Source: Streptomyces sp. ISL-10 (GTDB taxonomy: Bacteria; Actinomycetota; Actinomycetes; Streptomycetales; Streptomycetaceae). From it: a DNA stretch of 64,000 nucleotides. The position numbers and the translations under genes were made by a program. Shown in pieces: positions 17,660 to 25,942 of the stretch; the first letter of the stretch is position 1; each line of letters starts with the position of its first letter. The stretch lies in contig NZ_JAGGOJ010000008.1 of NCBI RefSeq assembly GCF_018614575.1, forward strand, positions 124,001 through 188,000, read 5' to 3'. The notes beneath the pieces are model-generated. The model worked only from the letters and a program-made list of their open reading frames with translations. It ran no database searches and had not been told where the DNA came from.

Positions 17660-18535
17660 TCAGACACCCAGCGCCGTGAAGCCCGACTCGGTGAGCCGAG
17701 GGCTCAACGCAGCGAGGGTGCCCGGGTCGTTGGAGGATCCGTTCTGGTCGAGTCCGTTGTCCCCTTGGAACTTGCGGACCGCGTTCTGGGTGCGCGGCCC
17801 GTCCGCGCCGTCCTGTGGTCCTGTGTCGTAACCGAGGGCGAGCAACGCGCCCTGCAGACCGAACACATCTGACAGATCGAGTGCCAATCGGTCGGCAGGA
17901 AGGCCCTGGTCCTGGACGGTCTGGGCCAGCAGGAAATGTGCCCGGTCGAGTTTGTTCCGGATCTTGATGGTTCCCTCGTCCGGAGTGAAATGGCATTCTT
18001 CGGCCGCACCGTTCCAGTTCCGAACCGACACGTGACCTTGGAGTTTCGGGAACTTGAACGCCGGTCCCAGCGCCCAGCACATGCTCAAGGTCGCGAGCTG
18101 TGCATTGGCCGGCCAGGAGGCGAAGTCGGCGAATTCAGGGCGATCCGTGAGGAACGACTCCATCTGATCCAGCTTGGCGAACACATGGCGGTTGATCTCG
18201 TCGTCCGTCAAGTGCAGCGAGGTGAAGGGAGGTCTGAAGGCGGTGTGCCCCTGACGGGCGAGATCGAGGTGCGCCTTGACCTTGTCCCACTCAGAGGCGA
18301 TGAGTTCCGCCGATGCCCGGGAACCGCTGCTGTCCAGCCATCCCAACTCGTTGGCCAGGGCCAGAGAGGCGGACCGCTCTGCCGGGCTCGGAGGCGAGTT
18401 GGCCGCGGCGGTCTGATCGATCTTGTTGCCGATCCCCGTGCTCACCCATCCCTTCTGGTCGAGGTACATGAAAGTGACTCGGCCTTCGAGGGGGTCGTTG
18501 AACGCAATCCATTGGTCGCGAACGATCTGATGCAT
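17660..18535 (-). CDS. Lysozyme-like protein with C-terminal peptidoglycan-binding domain
   Basis: A 291-residue protein. Residues about 1-200 resemble pesticin/lysozyme-like muramidases: the N-terminal MHQIVRDQWIAFNDPLEGRV has a Glu suited to catalysis, followed by MYLDQKGWVSTGIGNKID, where T-G-I-G-N is the T4-lysozyme-type TxGxG motif. Residues about 230-285 are a PG_binding_1 domain (LQGALLALGYDTGPQDG, then TQNAVRKFQGDNGL). No signal peptide is visible. The frame is open further upstream, but the ATG at 18535 has AGAGAGG 7 bases before it. It likely binds and cuts peptidoglycan; effector, phage-derived and bacteriocin-like roles are all possible. Confidence 0.6.
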   Translation of the reverse strand: MHQIVRDQWIAFNDPLEGRVTFMYLDQKGWVSTGIGNKIDQTAAANSPPSPAERSASLALANELGWLDSSGSRASAELIASEWDKVKAHLDLARQGHTAFRPPFTSLHLTDDEINRHVFAKLDQMESFLTDRPEFADFASWPANAQLATLSMCWALGPAFKFPKLQGHVSVRNWNGAAEECHFTPDEGTIKIRNKLDRAHFLLAQTVQDQGLPADRLALDLSDVFGLQGALLALGYDTGPQDGADGPRTQNAVRKFQGDNGLDQNGSSNDPGTLAALSPRLTESGFTALGV

Positions 18536-18541
18536 TGTCGG

Positions 18542-18577
18542 CCTCTCTGTACCGCAATACCTCTCTGTACCGCAATA
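18542..18577. repeat. Perfect 18-bp tandem repeat upstream of the lysozyme-like gene
   Basis: CCTCTCTGTACCGCAATA occurs twice without a gap (18542-18559 and 18560-18577). On the coding (minus) strand each unit ends CAGAGAGG, so the ribosome site of the gene at 18535 is duplicated 18 bases upstream. Confidence 0.9.
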
Positions 18578-18789
18578 TGGGGACACCGGTGCGGCTCGAA
18601 CGCCAGGCATGTGACACAGCTCCATGCGGCGACGCCATGTGAAAGAACCGGATTCCTCAACCCAACGGGCTTGGCGGTGGACATGCGCGCTTGTCCTCCC
18701 AATCAGCGTCTGGCCGTCCCGGTCGATCTGCAACTCGGGGCCGATGCCTGACTCGCAGCGGGCGGAGCCCGTGAATCAACTCCACGGCG

Positions 18790-19086
18790 ACACGGTCAGC
18801 CGGATCTTTCGCGTCCTCGCCGAGAAGCGGCCAAGCACTCCGCGGAAGGGGGATGCCGGCCACCCCCACACGGTGGTGGTCGTATCCCTCGTCGAGGTGG
18901 AGCCGAGCAGAGGGCCTTTCGAACCGGTGGAAGCCGGGGTTGTTGTCCTCGTCACTCGCACGTGGGTGGACCTTTCGTTGAAACCGTGAAGAGGGTCCTC
19001 GACGACGCTGTTGATCCCGAAGCATCTCCGGCGAATCCACGGACGTACACGATGGGAAGCTTTCTTGTCTGGGATGTGACGGTCAT
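18790..19086 (-). pseudogene. Decayed alpha/beta-hydrolase-like gene
   Basis: A start ATG at 19086 with GGAGAAG 4 bases before it opens MTVTSQTRKLPIVYVRGFAG, which I remember as the N-terminus of an actinobacterial alpha/beta-hydrolase (PGAP1-like) family. About 22 codons in, the frame breaks and continues in a second frame as FGINSVVEDPLHGFNERST, then breaks again to a third, DEDNNPGFHRFERPSARLHL. Three consecutive frames continuing one protein show decay by indels. Beyond roughly 18790 no similarity remains, so the gene is also truncated. The extent of the remnant is approximate. Confidence 0.5.
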
Positions 19087-19630
19087 GAGCTTCTCCGTGG
19101 CGCATTGCCAAGCGGTCACCGTGATTCAGTGATCCGGTGTCACGCGCGCGTTCGGATCCGGTCGACCGGGACTCTTGCCCGCAGCATGGCGGGGAGCAGG
19201 CCCCCGCGGCACGAGGACCGTCGTCCGCGAGCCGCGAACGAAAAAGCCGGCTCCACCGCGTCCGGGCGAGCAATACTCCGGTTGCATCCAACGGGAAGGA
19301 AGAACCCCGGTGCCGGGGGCTTGAGCCCGCGGCCGGGCTGCGGCGGGGATGGTGACACGGGCCTGCCGCGGTGCCGCCGCGGTGCCGCCGCGGGGACCGG
19401 GCGGATGCTGGGGCTGGGGCTGAGGCAGGCGGCCGCGTGGCCCGGGTCCCTGGGACGAGGCCGCCGCGGGCGGCAGCCGCATGGGCGGCGGGCAGCGCGG
19501 GGGCAGCGCGGTGATCAGGGGCGGCCGCTTTCCGGCCGTGGCCGGGACTGAAGCACCGGGTCGGGGCCTGCGGCGCGCCAAGGGCCCCCAGATGGGAGAG
19601 AGCCGAAGCACTGGCAGCTACCCCGGCCTC
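19087..19630. other. Intergenic region before the Tn3 remnant
   Basis: No gene or RNA could be supported. The stretch 19300-19560 is extremely G/C-rich and repetitive, with GCCGCG-type runs that produce long but meaningless frames. Confidence 0.4.
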
Positions 19631-19661
19631 GGGGAACAGTGGTACAGCCGTTAACGCTAAG
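19631..19661 (+). repeat. Candidate left inverted repeat of the Tn3 remnant
   Basis: The 31 bases begin GGGGAACAGTGG and end GTTAACGCTAAG, matching the GGGG...TAAG ends of Tn3-family repeats (usually 38 bp). Related sequences GTTAGCGC (19678) and GTTAGCGT (19743) lie between it and the transposase start and may be transposase- or host-binding sites. Confidence 0.4.
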
Positions 19662-19757
19662 CCGGTGATCATGGGCGGTTAGCGCAGGTGATCGATCTGG
19701 CGCTGGGGTTCGGCGGAAGATCGTTGAGCGGCTGGGGGCGTCGTTAGCGTCAGGTCC

Positions 19758-21858
19758 ATGCCAGTGGAGTTCTTGACCGACGAGCAGGCGGCTTCGTACG
19801 GGAAGTTCAACGAGGAGCCGACCCGGCCGGAGCTGGAGCGGTTCTTCTTCCTCGACGACGAGGACCGCAAGCTGATCGCGAAGCGGCGCGGTGATCACAA
19901 CCGGCTCGGGTTCGCCCTTCAGATGTGCACCGTGCGCTACATCGGCCGGTTCCTGCCGGACGACCCGCTGGACGTTCCGTGGGCGGTGGTGGAGTACCTC
20001 GGGGAGCAGCTCGGCATTGAGGACGTCAGCTGCGTGAAGCATTACACCGAGCGCAAGCCGACGGCGTACGAGCACGCGTGGGAGATACGGGACGCGTACG
20101 AGTATCACGAGTACGACGATGCGGAGTGGGGGCGGAAGTTCCGTACGTTCCTGCACGGGCGGGCGTGGACGCACGCCGAGGGGCCGGTGGCGCTGTTCAA
20201 CCAGGCGGTGGGCTGGTTGCGCCGGCACCGGGTGCTGCTGCCTGGGGTGTCGGTGCTGGCCCGGAAGGTGTCGGAGGTCCGGGCGGTCGCGGAGAAGCGG
20301 CTGCACACCACGGTCGCGCGAGCGGCCCGCCGCGCGGATGCGGCGCTGCCCGGGGACCTGGTGGCCATGCTGGTGACGCCGGAGGGCGCGCGGTTCTCGG
20401 AGCTGGAGCGGCTGCGCCGGCCGCCGACGCGGACGACGGGCACGGCGTTCGCCCGGTCGCTGGAGCGGGTCGATGAGATCGGGGCGTTCGGGCTGGGCCG
20501 GGTGCGGCTGTCGCAGGTCCCGCCGAACCGGCTGGCCTCGCTGGCCCGGTACGGGCTCGGGTCGAAGGCGGCGAGCCTGGAGCGCGCCGAGGAACCCAAG
20601 CGGACCGCGATGCTCACCGCGGTGATGCGCCACCTTGAGGCGAAGGCCATCGACGAGGCCCTGGACCTCTTCCAGGTCCTGATGGCAACCCGGCTGATCA
20701 GCACGGCGAAGCGGGCCACGGAGAGGGAACGCCTGTCGACGTTGCCGCAGCTGGAGAAGGCGTCACGCACGCTCAGTTTTACCTGCGTGCCGACACGATC
20801 GCCGCGGCGAACGCGATGCTCATCTAGGCGCAGTCCGAGGTGCCGATCGTGGCGTACTGGGGCGACGGGCTGCTGGCCTCGGTGGACGGGCTGCGGTTCG
20901 TGGTCCCGGTCCGCACGATCAGCGCGGCGCCCTCGCCGAAGTACTTCGGGTTCAAGCGGGGCATCACCTGGCTGAACGCCGTCAACGACCAGGTCGCGGG
21001 CATCGGGCAGATGGTCGTGCCTGGCACGCCGCGCGACTCCCTGCACATCCTGGACGCGCTGCTGAACCTGGACGGCGGCGTGAGGCCGGAGATGGTGGCC
21101 ACCGACAACGCCTCGTACTCCGACATCGTGTTCGGGATCTTCAAGATCCTGGGCTACAACTTCAGTCCCCGCTTCAAGGACCTGGACGACCAGCGGTTCT
21201 GGCGGGCGGCGATGCCCGGGGTGGAGACGGGGACGTACGAAGTGCTGGAGCCGCTGGCGCGGAACCGAGTGAACCTGGAGAAGATCGAGACGTGGTGGCC
21301 GGACATGCTCCGGGTCGCGGGCTCCCTGGTCACCAACCAGGTCCGCGCCTACGACCTGCTACGGATGTTCGGCCGCGAGGGCCACCCGACCCCGCTGGGG
21401 CAGGCGTTCGCCGAGTACGGGCGGATCGGAAAGACCGAACACCTGATGCGGATGGTCGACCCCGTCGACGACACCTACCGCCGGCAGATGAACCGCCAGC
21501 TCACCGTGCAGGAGTCCCGCCACAAGCTCGCCCGGGACGTGTGCCACGGCAAGCGCGGCACCATCCATCAGGCGTACCGCGACGGCATGGAGGACCAGCT
21601 CGGCACGCTCGGTCTGGTCCTGAACGCCATCGTGCTCTGGACGACGAAGTACATCGACGCCGCCGTCGCCCAGCTCCGCGCCGAGGGCCACGAGATCCGG
21701 GACGAGGACATCGCCCGGCTCTCCCGCTCAAGCACCGCAATCTCAACGTGCTCGGCCGCTACAGCTTCACCGCCTCCACACCGGCCGGCGGCGGCCTGCG
21801 TCCGTTGCGCGACCCGGACGCGGTTGCACTCGACGACGAGGACGGCTCAGACGACTGA
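19758..21858 (+). pseudogene. tnpA: Broken Tn3-family transposase (tnpA)
   Basis: The N-terminal part (MPVEFLTDEQAASYGKFNEE, then a DUF4158-like region with FFFLDDEDRKLI) runs in one frame to about 20765. The sequence then jumps to AQFYLRADTIAAANAMLI, a later part of Tn3 transposases, in another frame, so about 300 central residues are missing. A TAG at 20825-20827 replaces the expected Glu codon. The catalytic core follows intact: ASVDGLRF (first Asp), ATDNASYSD (second Asp), and YGRIGKTEH (Glu region). Near 21720 a base seems missing from a C-run and the frame shifts again to LKHRNLNVLGRYSF. Intact proteins are about 1000 residues; about 700 remain. It cannot make active transposase. Confidence 0.8.
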
Positions 21859-21991
21859 CCAACGGTGGGTCCGGCAGACGTGCAGGCGCCGTCCTCGCTG
21901 AGGCGGTGGACGGCGTCTGTTGGCGTCGGGTAGAGGGGTGTTCAGTCCACATCCTTGAGGACGTGCTCGATGAGCCAATCGGACATTTGTT

Positions 21992-22300
21992 TCAGGTCCC
22001 CTTCTTGGTGGATTCGCCGCGGTCGGCGCTGTCCGTCAGTGACTCGGATGCGGTCGCCAGTGTTTGCGGTGTGAGGCACAGTGCGAACGGCATTACTTCG
22101 TAGAACTTCATCGCCTTGCCGTCGTCTGACACTTCGATGTGGCCAGAGACCAGCCCAACCGTCTGCAGCCGTTTGAGGTGCACTTGGAGCAGTGCCCTGC
22201 TGATGCCCAGGTCTCGGGCCAGTTGGCTGACATAGGTGGGGCCCGTCGCCAGAGCAGCGAGTACACGCATTGTCAACCTCGATGCCTCACAAACGGTCAT
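21992..22300 (-). CDS. Winged-helix (ArsR-like) transcriptional regulator
   Basis: A 102-residue protein. MTVCEASRLTMRVLAALATG opens a winged helix whose recognition part is YVSQLARDLGISRALLQVHL (about residues 25-45), then GLVSGHIEVSDDGKAMKFYE as the wing. The C-terminal tail is short and charged, with no obvious metal-binding Cys cluster. The reading frame extends far upstream without similarity; I chose the ATG at 22300, though a second ATG at 22270 is possible. It is divergent from the small membrane protein/ECF sigma operon across about 300 bp and may control it. Confidence 0.65.
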   Translation of the reverse strand: MTVCEASRLTMRVLAALATGPTYVSQLARDLGISRALLQVHLKRLQTVGLVSGHIEVSDDGKAMKFYEVMPFALCLTPQTLATASESLTDSADRGESTKKGT

Positions 22301-22385
22301 TGTGAGAGGCCAGAACCAAGATCCTTCTCGGCGCCAACCGCTGCCCCGCTGTTCCCCAAGCCCGTCGTCAGGCCGCAGCAACGAA

Positions 22386-22412
22386 GCCGCATGCGCACCA
22401 GGCGGATGCGGC
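22386..22412. promoter_or_regulatory. Inverted repeat in the divergent region 22301-22601
   Basis: GCCGCAT (22386-22392) and ATGCGGC (22406-22412) form an inverted repeat with a 13-base spacer between the regulator gene and the membrane-protein/sigma operon. It could be an operator for the regulator. I see nothing else in this gap. Confidence 0.3.
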
Positions 22413-22601
22413 GGAGGAGTCCGCTGACGAGCCAGGCCGAGTCGGCTCTCCTGTCGATAGCCGTCTGACGACCCCGGTGTGTTCCAGCCGTCTGAACGCG
22501 ATCTGGACCTCTTCGCGTTCAACCGTTTGGCCGCCCCGGTCCTGTAGTGGGCACAAAGCGTGGCGGCGAGTGCCCCGCATGCGAGTGAGGAGCAGGGCAG
22601 C

Positions 22602-22874
22602 ATGACGGTTGAGCTGATGGGAATCCTGGCGCCCGCCGTAGTCGCCGTCGTCGGTCTGATGGTCCGATGCCGTCACGGGAGCTCCAGCCACTGGGATGTT
22701 CTGCACGAACTGGCCCGTGGCCGGGTCCGTGCGGGGCTGGAGCGTGAACGCCGGGCAACACTGCGGGTGATCCTTGACCGGATGCCTGACAGCACGCCGA
22801 CAATGAGGGAAGGTGACCGGCAAGGCGAGGCAGATGCGGGCACCGGGGCGGGGGGAGGAAGTGGGCACTGGTGA
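22602..22874 (+). CDS. Small single-TM protein preceding the ECF sigma gene
   Basis: A 90-residue protein beginning MTVELMGILAPAVVAVVGLM, one hydrophobic segment (residues about 5-22), followed by a basic region (HELARGRVRAGLERERRATL) and a polar, Gly-rich tail. GAGGAG lies about 9 bases before the ATG, supporting a real gene. Its 3' end overlaps the 5' end of the sigma gene, so translation is probably coupled. Its place suggests a membrane partner for the sigma factor, but it has no ZAS or other anti-sigma motif. Not recognised. Confidence 0.5.
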   Translation: MTVELMGILAPAVVAVVGLMVRCRHGSSSHWDVLHELARGRVRAGLERERRATLRVILDRMPDSTPTMREGDRQGEADAGTGAGGGSGHW

Positions 22875-23373
22875 GGACCTTTTCGGACGGTTCTTCGCCC
22901 GCTGGGAGCCCCAGGTGCGCAGGTATCTCATCTGGCTTGAGGGCGACGCGTCCGTGATCGACGATGCCGCTCAGGAGACCATGATCAGTGCCCATCGGTA
23001 CTGGACGACGGTCTGCGGCCTCGAAAATCCCCGCGCCTGGCTGTTCAAGGTCGCAGGCCAACGCCTTGGTGATGCGCAGGCGGCGCGTCGTAAACTCGGT
23101 TTGAGTACGGATCCGCACCTGCTTCCCGACCATTCACGATTCGTGCAGCCCAGGGATCAGTTCGCAGTATGCGATGCCCGCACGGACATCCTGGAATCGG
23201 TACGCAAGCTTCCCGCGCAGCAGGCCAGGGCTGTCGCGCTCCAGGCACAGTATGACCTGCCACTTGATGAGATCGCCGCCATCATGGGCATCTCGACCGG
23301 GTCGGTGAAGACTCACCTGCACCACGCTCGCAAGGCACTCAGAGTGCTGCTCGGCGAGGACGAGGGAGGTTGA
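22813..23373 (+). CDS. ECF-type RNA polymerase sigma factor
   Basis: A protein of up to 186 residues. Region 2 is seen in FGRFFARWEPQVRRYLIWLE and DDAAQETMISAHRYW; region 4 in VRKLPAQQARAVALQAQYDL, then IAAIMGISTGSVKTHLHHAR, a clear HTH. Region 2 lacks the textbook DxxQ(D)xF pattern but keeps AAQETM. The start is unsure: GTG 22813, ATG 22834 and GTG 22861 are all in frame and none has an ideally spaced ribosome site (GGGAGG sits 2 bases before 22861). No zinc-finger anti-sigma gene is adjacent; the neighbours are the small TM protein and the gene at 23377. Confidence 0.8.
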   Translation: MTGKARQMRAPGRGEEVGTGEDLFGRFFARWEPQVRRYLIWLEGDASVIDDAAQETMISAHRYWTTVCGLENPRAWLFKVAGQRLGDAQAARRKLGLSTDPHLLPDHSRFVQPRDQFAVCDARTDILESVRKLPAQQARAVALQAQYDLPLDEIAAIMGISTGSVKTHLHHARKALRVLLGEDEGG

Positions 23374-23376
23374 TCC

Positions 23377-24006
23377 ATGGGTATCGACGACCGACTCCGT
23401 GATGCTGCGCGTGCAGTCGACGAGATGTGGAGCGACCCCGAAGGCACCGCCGCGCGCTGCGAGCAAATGAGGGAGAGGATCAGTAATTCCCAGTACTCGT
23501 CGGGTGACTCAGCCTCTTCCGCGAGTCGTGCCACGCGTCTGATCGCCACCTGCCGTCATGCCCTGGCGCAGAGCCCGTCGACGGAGAACATCTTGACGGA
23601 GGCGTTGGAGGCGCAAGCGCTTGTCCAGGCAATCGGTGGGGCGCTGGCGGTCACCGGCCCGGCTGACCTGCGAGGCGGGGCACGTGGCCTTGCCGAGGCC
23701 GGGAGCAGGGGGTGTGGCGTCATCGACCGGGACGCGGCCGTGTGGGCCACCCGCGTACCGAGGGCTGCGATGCTAACCGGGGTCTCGGATCTTGCGCGCA
23801 CTCTGGAAGCACTGGCTGGACTGCTCGGTGACGTCGGCATCGCACTCGTCGGAGTTGCGATGGTCACCGACGACGAATCCGTCTACTGGCAGTGCATCGA
23901 GGCCATCGATGCGGCCGACGAGTCTTCCGGCCTCGTGCGCGGGCTGTTGCGCAGGCTCGCGGACCTGGACCGTGAATCACTGACGTGGGGGGCTGGCGGA
24001 AGTTGA
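23377..24006 (+). CDS. Hypothetical actinobacterial protein (possibly DUF6099-like)
   Basis: A 209-residue soluble, mostly helical protein starting 4 bases after the sigma gene with GAGGGAGG upstream, so in the same operon. The core ATRLIATCRHALAQS, then EALEAQALVQAIGGALAVTG and LAEAGSRGCG, recalls a Streptomyces family I know as DUF6099; I am not certain of the number. No motif for DNA binding, metal or catalysis is evident. It could regulate or be the target of the sigma factor, which is inference from position only. Confidence 0.6.
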   Translation: MGIDDRLRDAARAVDEMWSDPEGTAARCEQMRERISNSQYSSGDSASSASRATRLIATCRHALAQSPSTENILTEALEAQALVQAIGGALAVTGPADLRGGARGLAEAGSRGCGVIDRDAAVWATRVPRAAMLTGVSDLARTLEALAGLLGDVGIALVGVAMVTDDESVYWQCIEAIDAADESSGLVRGLLRRLADLDRESLTWGAGGS

Positions 24007-24083
24007 ACCCCGTGAGTGACGAGGCGGCGGCGTTCGGCTTCGGCCGCTGTTCGGCCGTGGGCGGGGCCTGCGCCACTCGGCCG

Positions 24084-24106
24084 GGCCTGCCGCGCGGGCA
24101 CAGGCC
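24084..24106. terminator. Possible terminator between convergent genes
   Basis: GGCCTG (24084-24089) pairs with CAGGCC (24101-24106) over an 11-base loop, between the ends of the gene at 23377 and the MFS gene. Short stem and no T-run, so low confidence. Confidence 0.3.
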
Positions 24107-24134
24107 GGGCCGGCACACAGCCGCGGCCGGTGGA

Positions 24135-25508
24135 TCAGGCCACCGCGATCAGGTCCGGCCGCTTGGCCGCCGCGACCGGTTCCTCCGTGCGCAGCACCAC
24201 GGCCGGTGCCGTACGGCGGCGGTGCAGCACGAAGCCCGCTCCGATCGCGCCCGCGATGAGCAGTCCACCGCTGACCAGGGCGCCCCGCGCTCCGGCCAGT
24301 TCCATGAGCAGCCCGAGTGCCGGGGGTCCCGCCAGACCCCACAGCGTGCGGATGCTGCCCCAGACGCCGAGGACGCGGCCCCGCAGATGTGCCGGCGGGT
24401 CCGTCTGGAGGACCGTCGTGCCGGCGGTGTCGGACACCGACTCGACCACGGCCATGGGCAGGACGAGGACCAGCAGCACCGCGAGCGACGGAGACAGTCC
24501 CGCCACCACCTGGAGCAGGGCGCCCGCGGCCGCCAGTGTGCCGACGAGCCGTACGGAGGGCCGGCGCAGCCGGGCACCGAGCACGGCGCCGAGAATGCCT
24601 CCCACCGCCAGAACCGTGGAGACCGTGCCGAAGGCACCGGCTCCGCCGGCCAGCGGACCCGTGACGAGGACGGCCAGCGTCAGGCCGTAGTTGCGCCCGA
24701 ACACGGCGCTGATGCCGCTGATGCCGGCGAGGGCGACCAGGCGCGGCCGGCGCAGGAAGAACGCCATGCCCTGACGCATCGTCATGTCGTCCTTGGGCTT
24801 CGCGCCTCGGGTGCCCCCGGTGTCCAGCGGCGTGCGCGCCGGGCCGCGTTGTCCACGCGGCTGTGTGATCGCCTCGTGCACCGGACGGAGGAAGGGAATG
24901 ACACCGGTGACGAACAGGAACGACAGCCCGTTGGCGGCATAGGCGGCGGCCGTGCCCAGGAACGCGACCGTCACACCGGCGAGGGCGGCGCCCGCGAGCC
25001 GGCCGGCGTTGTGCACCAGCGAGCCCACGCCGATGGCGGAGGGCACGTCGTCGGTGCGGACGAGGTCGTTGCCCAGCAGCGCACACGCGGGCCCGTCGAC
25101 CGTGGCGATCATGCCGGTGACGGCGGCCAGCGCCATCAGGATGCCGAGGTTGAGCTGGTCGACGGCCACGAGGACGGCCGTCAGGAACGCCACCGCGCCC
25201 AGCAGCGCCTGGCTGACGGCCGCGGTCAGCTTGCGGGGCCAGCGGTCGACGGCGGCGCCGCCCGCGAGGCCCATCAGGAGGCCGGGCGCCGCCTGCACGG
25301 ACATGGACAGACCGGTCGCCGCCGCCGATCCCGTGATCTGCAGGACCAGGAGATTCTGCACCGTCAGCTGCATCCATGTGCCGGCGTTGGAGACGAAGTT
25401 CGCCACGGACCACCAGCGCATGCTGCGGTACCTGAGGGAACGCCAGGGCGAGCGGTCGTCGGGAGCGGGCGTGGGCGCGGCGGAGCGGACGGCGGAGGAG
25501 GAAGACAC
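24135..25508 (-). CDS. MFS transporter (enterobactin exporter/MFS_3-like)
   Basis: A protein of about 457 residues with roughly twelve hydrophobic helices. Opening SLRYRSMRWWSVANFVSNAG and WMQLTVQNLLVLQITGSAAA are typical of the MFS_3/EntS branch, and GGAAVDRWPRKL is the MFS loop 2-3 motif. A charged loop around residue 240 (RGQRGPARTPLDTGGTRGAK) separates the two halves. I took GTG 25508 as the start because the protein becomes typical just after it; the frame is open further upstream and no strong ribosome site supports any choice. Likely a small-molecule efflux pump. It is divergent from the SDR gene at 25943. Confidence 0.75.
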   Translation of the reverse strand: MSSSSAVRSAAPTPAPDDRSPWRSLRYRSMRWWSVANFVSNAGTWMQLTVQNLLVLQITGSAAATGLSMSVQAAPGLLMGLAGGAAVDRWPRKLTAAVSQALLGAVAFLTAVLVAVDQLNLGILMALAAVTGMIATVDGPACALLGNDLVRTDDVPSAIGVGSLVHNAGRLAGAALAGVTVAFLGTAAAYAANGLSFLFVTGVIPFLRPVHEAITQPRGQRGPARTPLDTGGTRGAKPKDDMTMRQGMAFFLRRPRLVALAGISGISAVFGRNYGLTLAVLVTGPLAGGAGAFGTVSTVLAVGGILGAVLGARLRRPSVRLVGTLAAAGALLQVVAGLSPSLAVLLVLVLPMAVVESVSDTAGTTVLQTDPPAHLRGRVLGVWGSIRTLWGLAGPPALGLLMELAGARGALVSGGLLIAGAIGAGFVLHRRRTAPAVVLRTEEPVAAAKRPDLIAVA

Positions 25509-25942
25509 AGTGAGGTACCCGGAGGAGAGCCCGGAGGCTGGTGCGGCAAACGGCGGACTTCGACGGCCGGCTGCTCTGCGCGGCTGCTCCACCGGATCTG
25601 TCTGGTGCCGTGGTACCCGGGACGAATCACTCCGGGCAACGGCGTCGACCATCGTGGCAGACCGAGACCGGAAGCGACGGTCGCGGCGCCGCGCGCCGAC
25701 ACGGCCCAGCCCCAAATCCCTTGTGCCGCTTGGGAACGCGTACTTCTGGTGTGCTTGCTCACAGTGACGGCCGCGGCGCGGGTTTCCGCCTGACGAACGT
25801 GACGGCGGCCACTCCCGGACGCTTCGTCGGCGGCGCACCACGGCGTGCCGGAGGCGGCCGGCCGGGTCACAGTGAGAGACGGAGTGGTTTCCCGGCGCAC
25901 ACGGCGGTACCCGGGACGGCGCAGTCAAGGAAAGGCAGGGAC
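25509..25942. other. Divergent intergenic region (MFS / SDR)
   Basis: About 430 bp with no gene that I can support. It should contain the promoters of the exporter (left) and the SDR (right). No clear operator symmetry seen. Confidence 0.4.

Larger units (their letters stand above)
19631..21858 (+). mobile_element. Remnant of a Tn3-family transposon
   Basis: A candidate left terminal repeat (19631-19661, GGGG...TAAG) is followed by a broken Tn3-type transposase. No resolvase gene, no res site that I can recognise, and no matching right-hand repeat (which should begin CTTAGCGTTAACG) is visible up to 22600, so the right end has been lost. It sits in a lower-GC zone with another decayed gene, in keeping with an old insertion hotspot. 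Confidence 0.65.

Noticed and set aside
19300..19560. Dense GCCGCG-type repeats, possible repeat array or CRISPR-like region
   Set aside because: No regular unit or spacer structure; just simple GC-rich sequence.
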